In this document: positions 46,822 to 59,853 of the stretch, one piece after another
Layout: each line of letters opens with the position of its first letter
Position numbering within the stretch: position 1 is the first letter of the stretch
Source of the DNA: Leucaena leucocephala
Taxonomy: Eukaryota; Streptophyta; Magnoliopsida; Fabales; Fabaceae
Assembly (NCBI GenBank): GCA_037074615.1
Contig: CM073524.1
Coordinates: 17,995,406 to 18,059,405, forward strand
Length of the DNA stretch: 64,000 nt
Reading direction: 5' to 3'
The notes under the pieces: generated by a model
Seen by the model: only the letters and a program-made list of their open reading frames with translations
What the model was told of the DNA's origin: nothing
The model's database searches: none
Program-made: the position numbers and the translations under genes

Positions 46822-48326
46822 TGTTGGAAATTATGCCCTAGGGGCCAATCATTATCTTATAAACATTATTGTTTTATGAATTTCTTAATTTTGTTATCAC
46901 CTTATTTGCATATTTACTGTGATGACCATCCTTGGATAACTCATGATCTTATCCTAAATGTCCCTGGTCAGTCATCTATGTGGGAGCAGAGATAAAATAA
47001 GACCAGTATGACTTTGAAGATATATAGAGATATAAATCAAAGTCATAGGCACATGTAAGAGTACAAGGTGTTGGACCGACCCGCTATGAGAGAGCTGCAT
47101 GGGTTAAGTCATAAGCTTCTCTCATACACAAGCCATGTCACTATGCCCTTTGACCTGAGATCATCATTGATTCCTACATGACAAACGCTCAGCTTTGACC
47201 TAGTCAAAAGTCACTTTTGACCGAGTGATCATAAAGGCTATGTTCGGGCTTAGTGGTTTTTCATGCGGAGGAATGTGAATGGTCAAGATGGAATTTGTCC
47301 CTCACATTAGTAGAGAGATATTACTGGGTCCCTCGATGAGTGAGTCTGAGAAATGTATGGCCATACTGTAATGGAAGGGTATTTCCATTACTATAGTCAG
47401 ACTGCTCAGGGATCGAGAAAGTGACGGTCAGGAACAGGAGGATGACGTTCTCCATGCCTCATCCATGACCGAAATATCGTGTGACAAAAGGGACGTGATA
47501 TGATTGTAAGAAAGGCAACATCGTTCATCGATCCTCATATATTTTGGGTAGTCGTAATGTCTTGCTAGAGGCCGCTTACGACTTGTGGGTTAGTATAGTA
47601 ATTGGCCCACTACCAACTTCATATGGGCCTACAGGGTCGCACACAAAATAGCCCAAATCGAGCTGTGATGTCCAGGTTCATTGAATCTAAGACATGTCTT
47701 GATTAAATGAATAATCTAGGGTGAATTTATATATTATATATATATATATAAATTTATATTTATATATTATATATAATATAAGAGATATTTACAAGATTTA
47801 ATTTATAAGGATAAATTAAATCTCTATCACTTTTGAATTTAAATTTAAATGGATATGATCTATTTGAATTTGAAATTCAAATTGATAAGATATCTCAAAT
47901 TTGATTTATGAGAATAAATCAAATATAATTCCGTCCTATCTTTATTAAATAAATAGGTGATTTAAATCTGTGGCACAGATTTAATAAAAACCATATTTAT
48001 TTAATTAGTTTCTTATCAAACTATGCAATATATGATATTGTATTAATTTCAGAATTAATATAAGATTAATTCTGAAGCCCGGCCCAATTAGAAGCCCGAT
48101 AGCATCCTATATATTTGATATTAGGAGCTAGGGTTCAACACTGAGGTCGCGACTGAAAGTTCCAGAGGCGAAGAGTCATGACTAGTGGACACTGAGGTCG
48201 CGACCAAAGCTTGAATATGAAGGTAACACTTCTTTCTCCTTGACTTAAACACATTCGGTAGATCCTGGCTGGGAATGGAAAAATTTTTAAAGTTAATTTC
48301 CGCTGCGTGTCTTCCAATTCCCTTCA
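46822..48326 (+). mobile_element. Copia-type solo LTR inside MULE right arm, TSD GTAAT
   Basis: Starts TGTTGGAAATT, ends CCCTTCA, with GTAAT at 46817-46821 and 48327-48331. Joining the flanks rebuilds the sequence that the left arm has in reverse near 44985-45040. The GTCGCGAC array is reduced to about three units (48140-48215), explaining its shorter length (1505 bp) than the copy at 27635. Confidence 0.93.
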
Positions 48327-48369
48327 GTAATACCTAAGTAAATAACAACATATACATTAAGAAATACGT

Positions 48370-48470
48370 ATAGAGCCGATAGTGTCTGAACTACTAAAAG
48401 AAAGGTTCATTGAGCCCCCAATTACTAGACGGCCTCCGGGGAGGCCAAAGAGAAAAAAGATTGAGTCTCA
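48370..48470 (+). pseudogene. MULE transposase C-terminal tail, right-arm copy
   Basis: Plus strand reads SELLKERFIEPPITRRPPGR followed by a basic run and ESQF, then a stop. Inverted counterpart of 44860-44960, so both arms carry the 3' end of a transposase gene pointing outward. Confidence 0.6.
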
Positions 48471-48872
48471 ATTTCATAACAAAAAGACTCAGATTCTAAG
48501 ACTATAGTAGGGTTACTTTTGCCACTCAAACTTGAGAAGCCAAGCATATCGACCGTGTATTATTGCAATGTCTCTTAATGGTTCAAATCATTGGCTAGTG
48601 ACTATATTGAAAATGTTAAGTAAAACCTATACATTTATAATGGTCGGAGATGAAACTTTCTTTGGTTCTAAAGCTGAAACAACAAAGTAGGATATGCAAT
48701 TCAAACAAAGGAATAAATTGAAAAAAATAGTGTTGAAAGAAAAGAAAATTAGCAACTATAAGATCTACAAATCGAAACATAATCCAACCAAACAAAATAG
48801 ATAGTATTCAGAGGAGCAAGATATAGTAGCAATAATACTATCAACAATATGTGTATTAAAATATGTTCAAGA

Positions 48873-51636
48873 TGTAATATCCTTAATTTTCTGTACTGAT
48901 TTCTATGTACAGATTAAATGGAATATGAGTTCTTTTTCAGGAAAAAGATGTGGTCCTTTATGTAAAGAAAAGGAATAAATTGCAAAAGAAAGGAAATGAA
49001 AGGACTTAAATGCAATTGTGGAAAGATTAAAGCTAAGAAGGAAAAGTAGACAAAAATGTGGGGTCTTTAGGTATAATTTTAGCCAAATAAAGGGACTTAG
49101 TTGAAAAGAAGAAAAGTTTCCGGGGCAAAAGTGTAATTATGAAAACTTGGACCGGAAATAGGCAAAAATAGTGATCGTACTCCGATCAGCCCCATATCCC
49201 ACCAGTAGGTAGAGCAAGTGACGCCGGGTAATCCAGCCTAATACAGGAATTTTTGAAGACTCCAGATAGCCAGAAATGGACTGATCGTCCAAAAGTTATA
49301 AAAATTCCTACCGGATACCCTAGATTTTAGATATAAGTAAGAAATTACAGGATGATGCACCCTTATGGGGAGGATGTCAGGAAACAGACAGAATACCGAT
49401 AGGAGGTCTGTAGAAAAAGTTATTCACAAATTAGCAAATCCAGACGGGAGTATGAGGCCTCCAGGGATCCGATAGGGAGATTTATCGGTATTTAAACTAA
49501 GACTGAATGAGGTCAGGTAACAACAGTCAGATACCTGTTATGACCTAAATGGCTGCCCGGACACAGTAGGGCAGTGTATCTGACAGAAGGAGCCGGTGTC
49601 CGAATATGTGTGTAAACGGTGCATAATAGCTAAAATATTCGGTGAACCTAGACAGGGGAGGATTCCTCGTAATGCGTGCCATAAAGGTGTTGGACCCAGA
49701 AAGGCCCAAAAATGGCGCCATCAAAGGCCCAATAAGATATGTGGACTGATAGGTGGGCCAGTGTCCAGCAGAACCCCAGAAAAGTGTGAAATTACGAAAA
49801 TGCCCCTGTGTTGTACTAGAGGGGTAGTAGATATATAAGGGCATTTTGGTCATTCTGGACAGGCCTAGAGGCCAAGACATATACAAATAAAGTTACTTAG
49901 AGTCAGTATATGCCCTGACAGAGTACAAAAGGGTATAAAATGATGATTTTACCCTTAGGGTTAAAATAGTGCAAGAAAGGGCACCCAAGGGTATTTTGGT
50001 AATTTGCCAAGGGATGTTTCTTGGGAATTGAGCCATCAGAGTATTTGAGCTTGATCAGGATCCAAGATAACATTCCCAGAGCCCAAAAACGTAGGCCTAG
50101 TGATATGTGGGAAAAAGTGGCATTAAAATAATATTTTAATGCTTTTTCAATAAAGTAAAGTTACTCGGTCGACACAATAACCGAGAAGGTGATTAGATAA
50201 AGTCTTGGACTTATCTGGATAGCATTGGATGACGTGACAGGTGCCAGTAAGATGACACATGGCGCCAACATAGAGGAGAAAGAAAAAGTTAAAGACATGT
50301 GGCATAATCTTAGCCGGTGAGTCCAGTTTGTGGGAAATTGGACCGGACCGGTACTGGATTGGACTGAAACTGCTGAGTCAGCTGATGAGGTGTCCCAAGA
50401 GCTTGCAATTTTGCCATGTGACATATGAGGTGTCCCATGAGGAGGCCTTAAGGTGATGTCATGCATGATGCAATAAAAGGAATTTTGTCATGCTATTGTT
50501 TGGTTGGATTGTTGTCTTATATGTTATGCTTGAAGCTCTATTACAATGCTATGATCATATGTTATTGAATATTGAAGCATGCAGCATACTTATCTGTACA
50601 CAACCACAAGCAAGTACTGTCACTCTGCATTACATAAATTGTTATGATTGTTGCTACTGAGATTCTTTTGAATCTCATTCCCATATATAACATTACAGGG
50701 GAGGTTCTGTCAAAATAAAATTTGGAAATTTTAAGAGACGCCGGTAGGCTGTGAAATTCTAGCAACGAAGCAGGAACAAAGAAAGGAACTGATACGTACT
50801 GTGTACGTAGGTGCTGTCTAAGGAGGCTGGAAGTGAGTGGACCTAGCAGGTTCATCCAGTCTTTCCTGGGTACTTACATAGAATGGTAGTTCCTACGGGA
50901 GTTACCGAATCGGTACAAGATTGGTTACTTTCTACAGAAGGAAATGTAGCAGTTATGCTGCCGGATTTTAGACAACGAAAAATGTGATAGAAATATGAGG
51001 ATATTAATCATGCAGTACTGATGTATAACAGTTGATTGTTTAATAATGATTGTTATCTGGCATGTATAACTGATATATGATATATGTATGCATTAATATG
51101 TAAGGTTAGTTGCTGAAACATGGCTCTGTGAACAGTAATCCGTGGAGACTAATTGATGTTTGGTAAATCATTAAAAATAGTAAATGGTTGAATAAATGTA
51201 TGAAATTTTTATGGTAAATAGTAGACATACTAAGATTTAATTTTATATATATAATGATTCATTTGGATGTATACACGAAAAGATATAAGTTGTTTAAGTT
51301 GGGACCAGAATGCTGGATCCAGGAGAAAGTCATTGGATGAACAGTAAAGTTGAAACGTTGACCCATGTTGAATTTGTCAAGTAATGGTTAACCAGTGATT
51401 TTTTTCTTAAATATAATTAAGTTATCTTAATGTAGCAATTTTAAACAATTTATTTCAATTTTTCTAGAATTAGTTATGAATTTTCAAAGTCATGTCACTC
51501 ATCTGGAATTTGCCACAGTGAACAGTACCCGAAATGAATAAAATTCCAGATTAAGAGTTTAGACTTCTATGACCCTGAAAGTGGTTCTAAGTGCTACTGA
51601 ATGGTCCTTAAGATATGTAAAAATAAGGATGTGACA
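48873..51636 (+). mobile_element. A-type solo LTR inside MULE right arm, TSD CAAGA, promoter deleted
   Basis: Starts TGTAATATCC, ends GGATGTGACA, with CAAGA at 48868-48872 and 51637-51641. The left MULE arm shows the uninterrupted site in reverse near 42975. Hairpin at 50658-50677, module at 50796-50916. The segment holding the TATA box in all relatives is missing at about 50480. It serves as the best boundary reference for the element A LTRs. Confidence 0.93.
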
Positions 51637-52365
51637 CAAGACATGTCAACTTGTTATATTGTTAATAAAAGAATTTTATCATGACAGCAAAAACAATTTA
51701 ACCACTGAAAAATAACTTACCCATGACAGCAAAAATAATAACTCCAGCACTTAAAAATAACAACCCTATATTGAAGGAATAACAACTCCAGTGTAGAAAA
51801 TAATAATCCCATAGTGAAGGCATAACAACAACTTGTAAATAATAACTACCCAATGACAGCAAAAATAGCAACTTTATTAGTAGAAAATAAGAACCCCATA
51901 GTGAAGAAACAAGAACTTGACAACTGAAAAATAACTTATCTACGACAGCAAAAATAACAACTCTAGCACTTATAAATAACAACCTTGTAGTGAAGGAATA
52001 ACAACTCCAGCAGTAGAAAATAACAACCCCATAGTAAAGGCATAACAACCATGACAACTTGCACCAAACATATAATATTAACAACTATAGAACTTATATT
52101 AACAACTATCGTGTACTATAATAACAACTCACATTGCCTCGTATATCAGATCATGATCTGTCATTCACACTTTGAAGGAACCTTTCTTTTTTAATTCTTT
52201 CTGCTTTTACTATTTTTAATTCATAAGGGCAGCTTTGTCTTTTTACAATTGGAAAAAATTCATCTAAGGTCCCATGGGACTTGAAATTAATTATATCATT
52301 TCTTGGGAGTTTTTTGTCATTTAATTGCTCCCATGGGACTCAGATATCATTTTCCCTTGAATTTA

Positions 52366-53374
52366 TATGATGATAGGAGTTAATTTGTATGCTCAAAGAA
52401 GACAGCCACACATCAAAGAGAAGTAAGAAGCAAGAGGTAAAGAGAAAGGATAAGGAAATAAAGCTATTCCAAGATAGTGAATTTACCTACTTGTATGCTT
52501 ATATTGCTTGGATGTTTTATGTGTTGGTTGCTTATTTTAATTATGTGAAGGATGTATGATTAAGTGATGTTTTGTTTCTTTTTATGCTATGGACATATGT
52601 TATAATTAAGGGACATGGAAGCATGTAAGATATCATTATGCAAGCATGATCATTAAGTTCACGCATATTAACATCAAGCATGTAGTTGCACACATTGTAT
52701 GGTTTCTGTTTATTACTGAGATTTTCCCAGAAATCTCACCCCCTCCATATCACCACCACAATAGGGATTTCACATGATGAGGAAGATGAAGAGGCATGAA
52801 GAAGAGATAGGAATTAGTTTCATGATATATGTGTATATGTATGTAAAGATAGTTGATGAAATTTGTCACTATAAATAGTAACTCGTGAGGAGGCAGTGAC
52901 AATTAAGTTGTAATTAAAAATAGTAAATATTGGAATAATTGTATGAAATTTTACCGACACTTAGCTAACATGTCAAGCTTCATTTTGACATCAAAATGCT
53001 TTATTCTGACGTCAATACAAAGAGAATGAATTTTTCAAATTTGGGGACCATAAACTGTTTTCCAGAATTTTTGACAAAGAAATAGTGATATTTGATAATT
53101 AAACTATGCTGATTGGCTGATTATTTGTCCTAAGACTTATTTTTTCTTTAAATTTCAGTATGTTAGCTTCGATTAGCCTTTTGAAACACTTCATTTTGAT
53201 TTTTTTAGAATTAATTATGATTTTTTGAAATTCGTCGTTGAATCTAGAAATATCATATGAACAGTAACTCGTTAGAGTAAAATTCTAGATTTAGCTAGTG
53301 GACTTCAAATGTCATATAAATAGTTTTAAATGCTATCTAATGGTCCCTAAGACGTACAAAAGTAAGCTGTTACA
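52366..53374 (+). mobile_element. D-type LTR, right part (host of the MULE)
   Basis: Continues from 41791. Contains the variant hairpin TGAGATTT...AAATCTCA (52717-52738) and ends with AAGTAAGCTGTTACA at 53374, comparable to LTR ends elsewhere. Confidence 0.7.
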
Positions 53375-53666
53375 AGTATGTTTTAGTAAACAAAGGCCAT
53401 GGATGTGTAGATCTTGTCAAGATGATTCTGATAACACCAATAATGTGTCAAATGGAGTTCAGACGAAAGAGATACAGAGAAGAGAAGAGAAGTTTCTACA
53501 CCAACCAAGGGCATGGATGTGTAAAGTTAAAAGACACAATTCCAACTATAGCAAGAACACAAAAAATAGAGCTAAAATGAGGGAGATATGGGCTTTCAAA
53601 GTTGGAGATTATGGTGGGTTCAAAACGGGTCCACTAGTCAGGTATGTTAACCTGCTTGGAGTTTGA
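53375..53666 (+). other. Unrecognised open stretch with repeated WMC motif
   Basis: The open frame (from 53298 inside the LTR to 53666) holds two related segments: QRPWMCRSCQDDSDNTNN and, about 40 residues on, QPRAWMCKVKRHNSNYSKN. The internal duplication may be of DNA only. I recognise no family. It begins at the LTR end, so it could be the internal start of an element or flanking DNA. Confidence 0.25.
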
Positions 53667-55168
53667 AGATGATGATATCATCGATGATGTTAGCATGTTG
53701 TAACCAGTCAAAGGGCTGACATAATAAAAAAGGAAATGTGCCCCATGGTGAATTTGGTTAAAATATTAAAAAAAAAAGGAGGTTCGCAGTCAGCACCACA
53801 TCAATAAGCAAAGTCTGACAGTCAACCCTAACACTTCATTAGTCAAAGGTTAATAGTTAACTGTTGATCAGTCAACAGGTAAACGTTGATTTTTGACCAA
53901 AATTAAAAAAATATTTTTTTAAAAAGTTTTTCTTCACTCTCCTAGGTGGCAAGTGTGGCCTACCCTTGGGGCCAATGGTTAAAATATTTTTTTTGAATAT
54001 TTAGGCTTTTGAACATTTCGGAAGCACTTAAGGGTGGCACACGGTATCTTTTTGGACATTGTAAGATTCTAAAATTCTCTAAATTCATTATCTATGCATT
54101 GAGATGCTGTTTCTTTTTTTTTTGGTTAGCAAGTTGTGTGCAATTTTTGATCCTTTTTTGGTATTTTTCACAAGAAAAATTCCAAAAATATTATATTATG
54201 CTTATATAATAAATTGTCGCCTACCAGTAAGTTATAGCGAGCCTTGCTACAAGACTAAAAGAATGCAAAAGTGCAAACCATTGTCCTGTTACACCATAAT
54301 AGGAAGCAAGGTAGAACCCTAACCCTAACTCTAACGAATAATAAAAGATGTTAAAATTTGTAGCAATTTAAATAAGTAAAACTTATTAAAATTAATAATC
54401 AAACCTCCCAAGCCTTTAATCGTATTGAAGAGATTAAGAAGTTGATTAACCCCTTTTAAAAAGTGATGTGATAAGGACATGACTAGAAGAGACACAAGGA
54501 AATCTTTTCAAGGATCAACCATTAGGAGGCATGCTGTAAACACATCCAAGTGAGTGGATGCTGAAAGTTATGCTGATAGAGTATCAAGGCTACAAGAAGG
54601 GTTGAATGTACAAAACAAAATACTCCATTGGTTTGTAAGGCTAGAAGGGCCCAAGAGAGACTAGACCCAAAATATAAAACTTTGTCTTGTATGTTCTTTG
54701 TGATTGAATTTATGACTTAATTCTTTCTTTGACACTGAATACTCTTTGTAAGTGAACATTCATGCAGGTATTTATCTATAAATATTAAGTGATTATCTTT
54801 ATTGAATAACTACATTATTTGAGTGGGAGCTTCTAGAACATGTTATCCTAAAATCCAAAAAAGGGAAGTGTTTAAGTAGAATTAAGGTTAGGAAGGGATA
54901 AGCTAATTAGCATGAGTGGTATCGGAGCCAACGAGTTGACTCTCGAACATGAAACTAGTGCATTGTCATCTAATTAATCTTCGTCTTACTTGAACAAGTA
55001 CATATTATATACTGAATGCATAATCATCTATGTGATTGATTTACAACAACAAGTCCATTTGACTAAACTTACCAAACGGGAAAAGTTCAATAGAGATAAC
55101 AATGGAACGTGATACCATAAATATCTTTTACGAAATATCATGAACATTCTACTAACTACTCTTCAACG
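53667..55168. other. Unassigned AT-rich sequence with a degraded primer-like site
   Basis: No convincing ORF. At 53861-53878 there is a perfect palindrome, CTGTTGA-tcag-TCAACAG, amid several GTCAAC/GTTGAC motifs. At about 54913 TGGTATCGGAGCC resembles an initiator-Met primer site with one change, preceded by LTR-like sequence with a possible polyadenylation region (54680-54840). A Copia-like remnant is possible but unproven. Confidence 0.35.
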
Positions 55169-56235
55169 TGTAACATTCCAATTTTTAGGCCAAGAAGCCC
55201 AGAAAGTAGTATAAAACAAGTAGGTTACCAGGCCCCTATAAGCAGAAGTTTCAAAAATATATAGAGAAATTTTAGGGACTAAACTACAAATAGAGAAAGT
55301 ACAGGGACTATGATGTAAATAGTAAATTTTTTTTGGGGGCAAGTGTGTAAATAAAGTTAGAGGCTCCAGAAGAGTCTTCAAGGCACAGAAAGAGGAAAGA
55401 GGAAGGAATGACTAAAGTATAAGGAAAGAAAGTCTTAAAGGGTCTAAGTAAGAAAGTTAAAAGGACTAAAGTATAAAGTGTGAAAGTTCCTTAGATAAAA
55501 GTGAATGTAGTCATAAGTTATGGGGACATAAGCATAATTATAAAGAATTAAGGGACACAAGTGTCATTCTTGAAAAAATTAGGAACACAATGATAATTAT
55601 AGAAATATTCCCAGAAACTAGAATTTAGGAGAATATAGAGGGAATTTTTCTGAACACTTTGACTAGAGTCAGAATTTTGATTTGAGGCCCGATTAATTGA
55701 TATAAATTTTAGAAGTAATTAAAGTTATAGTAGAAATTCTAGGGGAATGTTATATTAGATATCTAAAAAATGAAACGACCCTGGACAGGAGGTCAAAGAG
55801 AGGACAAGAATAGGGGATCAGGGCCAAGAAATACATTGGTGAGCTGTAGAAAGATGAAAATATCCCTAGTGTTATAAAAGTGAATGGAGGGCATTTTGGT
55901 TATTTTCAAGGGTCAACTAATAAAATCCTTACACAATCCAATAATGTTAAAGGCAGAAAGAATACAGACACTAAATCTAATGACATAAAACAAATTATGA
56001 AATCTAAAAAAAAATTCAGGAAATAGTCTGGTTTCTAGAAAATCTAACCGAGTAGATATAGGATTGGACATGATTTTCCAATTAGTTTTCTTCTTCCATG
56101 GGAGGATACCACATACCCTAGTGATGTCATGTGGATAATGTAAGGAAAAGAGAAGATGATGTAAGCAAGATAGGCTAAATCTTAGCCATTGATTTGTAAG
56201 ATGCAATCTTGGCCATTCATTGTAAGATTTAATAA
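55169..56235 (+). mobile_element. LTR fragment (F type), 5' part
   Basis: Starts TGTAACATTCC and has the GGAGGGCATTTTGGTTATTT segment typical of these LTRs. It ends near 56235, where the orientation of LTR-like sequence reverses; no TATA box follows. Confidence 0.55.
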
Positions 56236-57165
56236 AACATCATACTTTTAACCTCTTAGAGTACGTATTCGGAAGCGTATATAGTTAGCGAAAGCATTAC
56301 TTTGGCCCAAAAATTAAAAAATTTAAATTTAATTATCGGGTACTATTTATTTGGTAAATTCCAAATTGATAGTTCAACTTTAAAAATTCATAACTAATTC
56401 TAGAAAAATATAATGGAGTTACTTCAAATTTATACTTGAAACTCTTTCACATCTATTTAAGGGGAAAATATAACTCTAGACATTTACCTTGCCAATCAAT
56501 ACAGTTAAATCATTATTTTTTACTATTTATATGGTAAATTATATAAATTCTAAATTCTGTCTTGTAACTTTGGAAATTCATTTCTCTTGATATACACATC
56601 CAAATGATGTGTGTTACCTATAAATTTAAAGCTCTGGATGTGTACTACATGATCATAAAAGTCCGTGGGATAATTCCTTTATTTGCTAGGTCAAACTAGA
56701 GTAAAAGCAAAACTGCTCTAGGACCTACGTTTTTGCCATTTCATCTTCTTTGCTTAATTTCCAGAAATTAATCCAGCATTCATAAACCATCAAATAGGCT
56801 TCCCATATATTCATATGCATCATGTAAATATGCCATAATTATTTCATACATTTTCATCAAATAAATAGGCACTTTACATGGCATTTACATACATGGAAAT
56901 TCATAGCATATGCTAGGCCATCAATTACTTCACTATCTTTCTTCCATTCTTTAGCTCTTCTCCATGCATAAATTTTTCATCATGCTTGACCTAAATTGGT
57001 TTGTTATGGGAGGGTGAGATTCTAGGAAATCTCAGTAGCAAACATTACCACTTAAATATACAAGATGGATGCCAATGCATGATATGTAATTTCATTAAAC
57101 TTTGTTTAATTAGTAACATGCCATCATGCTATATGCTTTGTATAGAAATGCATGGCCATGGGAAA
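56236..57165 (-). mobile_element. LTR fragment, reverse
   Basis: Reverse-complement of LTR 3'-half sequence (compare 1150-1500 and 30780-30960), with the hairpin variant at 57015-57034. Cut at 57165 by element C. Confidence 0.6.
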
Positions 57166-59240
57166 TGTAACATCCCGATTTTTGGTCTAGGAGAACTGGG
57201 AAGTAGTCTGATATGGGCAGGCTGCTAAAACCGTAGTCCCAGGGTAGTAATCTGATATGGGCGGATCACTTACCTGTATTTTGTAGGATCCGAGGGATGA
57301 GCTAAGTCCTTCAGGATGTAAAGATAAGTTAAGTCTTTAACCTACAGAATCGGGACAGTTCGCCTAGGTTCAAAATGAGGAATGTGAGGAATATCCTAAG
57401 TCTTAAGCCTAGGAATTCTGCAGGAAGCTTGATATGGGCTGACTCCTGTGTAAGATAACCTGATATGGGCGGGTTGTCGAGCTTTTCAATTAACGATGAC
57501 TCTCGAAGAGTTTAGGGGATGAGTTATTGAAAGAGAATTTCTAGAACTTAAGATGAAGGATAAGAAGATGAGAATAGAGGCCAGAAAGAGAATGCAGGGG
57601 CAAAATCGTAATTATGGGAAAGATCGGGCTGGTAGCCGATGAGTACCATATTTTGCCATAAAATAGAGAAAATTATGCTGATCATTTCACTGAACTGTGA
57701 TATGTGCATACGAGGTCTCTATGAGTATGAAAGAATTATGAAAAGTTTAAGGACAAAAAGGTGGGGTCCTCAAGTGTAATTTTAGCCAAATAAAAAGGGA
57801 CTTAAATGAAAAGAAGAAAAGTTCCTTGGGGCTAAAGTGTAATTAAAGAAAGTCAGGCCGGAAGTGGTTTGGACTGTCCGACAGCATTTCAGTCCCAGAT
57901 TTCACCGGTAGAGAGAGCAAGGGACGCTCGGTAATCTGGCTTAATACAGGAATTTTTGAAGACTCCAGATAGCCAGAAATGGACTGATCGTCCAAAAGTT
58001 ATAAAAATTCCTACCGGATATCCTAGATTTCAGATCTAGGTGAGAAAATACAGGATGATGCGTCCTTATGGGGCGGATGTCAGCAAACTGACAGAATACA
58101 GATAGGAGGCCTGTAGAAAAAGTTATTCGCAAATTAGAAAATCCAGACGGGAGTGTGAGGCCTCCGGGTATCCGATAGGGAAATTTATCGGTATTTGAAA
58201 AGGGACTGAATGAGTTCGGATAACCTCGGTCAGATGACTGATATGACTCACAGGGATGCCTGAACACCGCAGGCCAGTGTATCAGACAGAAGGAGCCGGT
58301 GTCCGGATATGTGTATAAACGGTGAAAAATAGATAAAATATTCAATAAACATTAACGGGGGAAGATTCCTCGTAATGCGTGCCATGAAGGTATTGGACCC
58401 AGAAAGGCCCAATAATGGCGCCAACAAAGGCCCAGTAAGACCCTTGGACTGATAGGTGGGCTAGTGTCCGGTAGAACCCCGGAAAAGTGCAAAATTACGA
58501 AAATGCCCCTGTGTTGTACTAAAGGGGTAGGAGATGAATGAGGGCATTTTGGTCATTCTGGACAGGCCCAGAAGCCAAGGTACATACAGATAAAGTTACT
58601 TAGAGTCAGTATATGCCCTGACAGAGTACAAAAGGGTGTGAAATGACGATTTTACCCTTAGGGTTAAAATAGCGCAAGAAAGGGCACCCAAGGGTATTTT
58701 GGTAATTTGCCAAGGGCTGTTTCTTGGGAATCGAGCCATCAGAGTACTTGAGCTTGATCAGGATCCAAGATAACATTCCCAGAGCCCAAAAACGTAGCCC
58801 ATGAAGTATGTGGGAAAAAGTGGCATTAAAATATTATTTTAATGCTGTTTCAATAAAGTAAAGTTACTCGGTCGGCACGATAACCGAGGAGGAGATCAGA
58901 TAAAGTCTGAGACTTATCTGGATAGCATTGGAAGGCGTGAAAGGTCCCTTCCAGGTGCCACATGACGTAATCTTAGAGGCAGAAGAAAAGTTGAGGACAC
59001 GTATTAGGGTGCAAGACTCTGGACCGGTACTGGATTGGACTGAACTGCTGAGTCAGCTGGTGAGGTGTCCAGGAATTGTGACATGTGAAGAATGTGGCGA
59101 TGAGGTGTCCCGGTGAGGTGTCCTGGATGATGTCATGCATGATGCAGTAAAAGGAATAAAGAAAAATAGGAAAATCCAGGAAAAACCAGGACCACATGTT
59201 CAGATGGCTTCAAAATTACAGAAATGCCATCCATTAAAGC

Positions 59241-59253
59241 TATAAATACCCCC
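59241..59253 (+). promoter_or_regulatory. TATA box of element C 5' LTR
   Basis: TATAAATACCCCC followed by a GAGAGAGAAG-rich leader. As C has the most similar LTR pair in the window, this is the promoter most likely to be usable. Confidence 0.75.
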
Positions 59254-59732
59254 TTCCCCTCCCATTTTATGCATCCCACGTTTTTGGCAAGAAAAGAGAG
59301 AGAAATAAGAGAGAGAAGGAGAAAGAAAGAAAGAAAGGAAGTTCTGGTGGAGTTGGAAGCAGTATAGAAGTTCTGGAGTTCTGCTTTTGAGGTAGTAACT
59401 AATCCTAGCTTTTATGTAATGGCTTTGTGATTTGTTGTGCTATTGTTTGGTTTGATTGTTGTCTTATATGTTATGCTTGAAGCTCTATTACAATGCTATG
59501 ATCATATGTTATTGAATATGGAAGCACGCAGCATACTTATCTATACACAATCACAAGCAAGCACCGTCATTCTGCATTACATTTATTGTTATGATTATTA
59601 CTACTGAGATTCCCCCGAATCTCATTCCCATATATAACATTACAGGGGAGATTCTGTCAAAATAAAATCTGGAAATTTTGAGAGACGCCGTTAGGCTGCA
59701 AAAATTCTGGCAACGAAGAAAGGAACTGATAC

Positions 59733-59853
59733 GTACTGTGTACATAGTGCTGTCTAAGGAGGCTGGAAGTGAGTGGACCCAGCAGGTTCATCCAGTCTTT
59801 CCTGGGTACTACGTAGAATGGTAGTTCTCATGAGGGAATTACCGAATCGGTAC
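59733..59853 (+). repeat. Conserved roughly 120-bp LTR module
   Basis: Begins GTACTGTGTAC and includes GTCTAAGGAGGCTGG, AGTGAGTGGACC, TTCATCCAGTCTTTCCTGG and TTACCGAATCGGTAC. Other copies: 5715-5838, 18875-18996, 19606-19726, 25612-25733, 50796-50916 and, reversed, 31438-31558 and 39816-39870 (partial). It is better conserved than its surroundings. Confidence 0.85.

Larger units (their letters stand above)
41792..52356. mobile_element. Mutator-like element with long TIRs, 9-bp TSD
   Basis: Bounded by TTGAATTTA at 41783-41791 and 52357-52365. The ends are inverted repeats (GGAAAAATGACATCTGAGTC at left, GGGAAAATGATATCTGAGTC as the reverse complement of the right end). With nested LTRs removed, the two arms are about 1.36 kb each and stay similar to about 45120 and 46720. 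Between them lie a peptidase-like exon, a 22-bp minisatellite and a transposase C-terminal remnant. A long TIR and 9-bp duplication define a MULE. No full transposase is present, so it is non-autonomous. Confidence 0.9.

Noticed and set aside
53861..53878. CTGTTGA-tcag-TCAACAG palindrome as a regulatory W-box cluster
   Set aside because: The TTGAC-like motifs are suggestive, but no gene lies nearby and a single 7-bp palindrome in AT-rich DNA is weak evidence.
54315..54338. Telomere-like CCCTAA repeats
   Set aside because: Only about three units, one degenerate, and not the usual plant CCCTAAA form; too short to mean anything.
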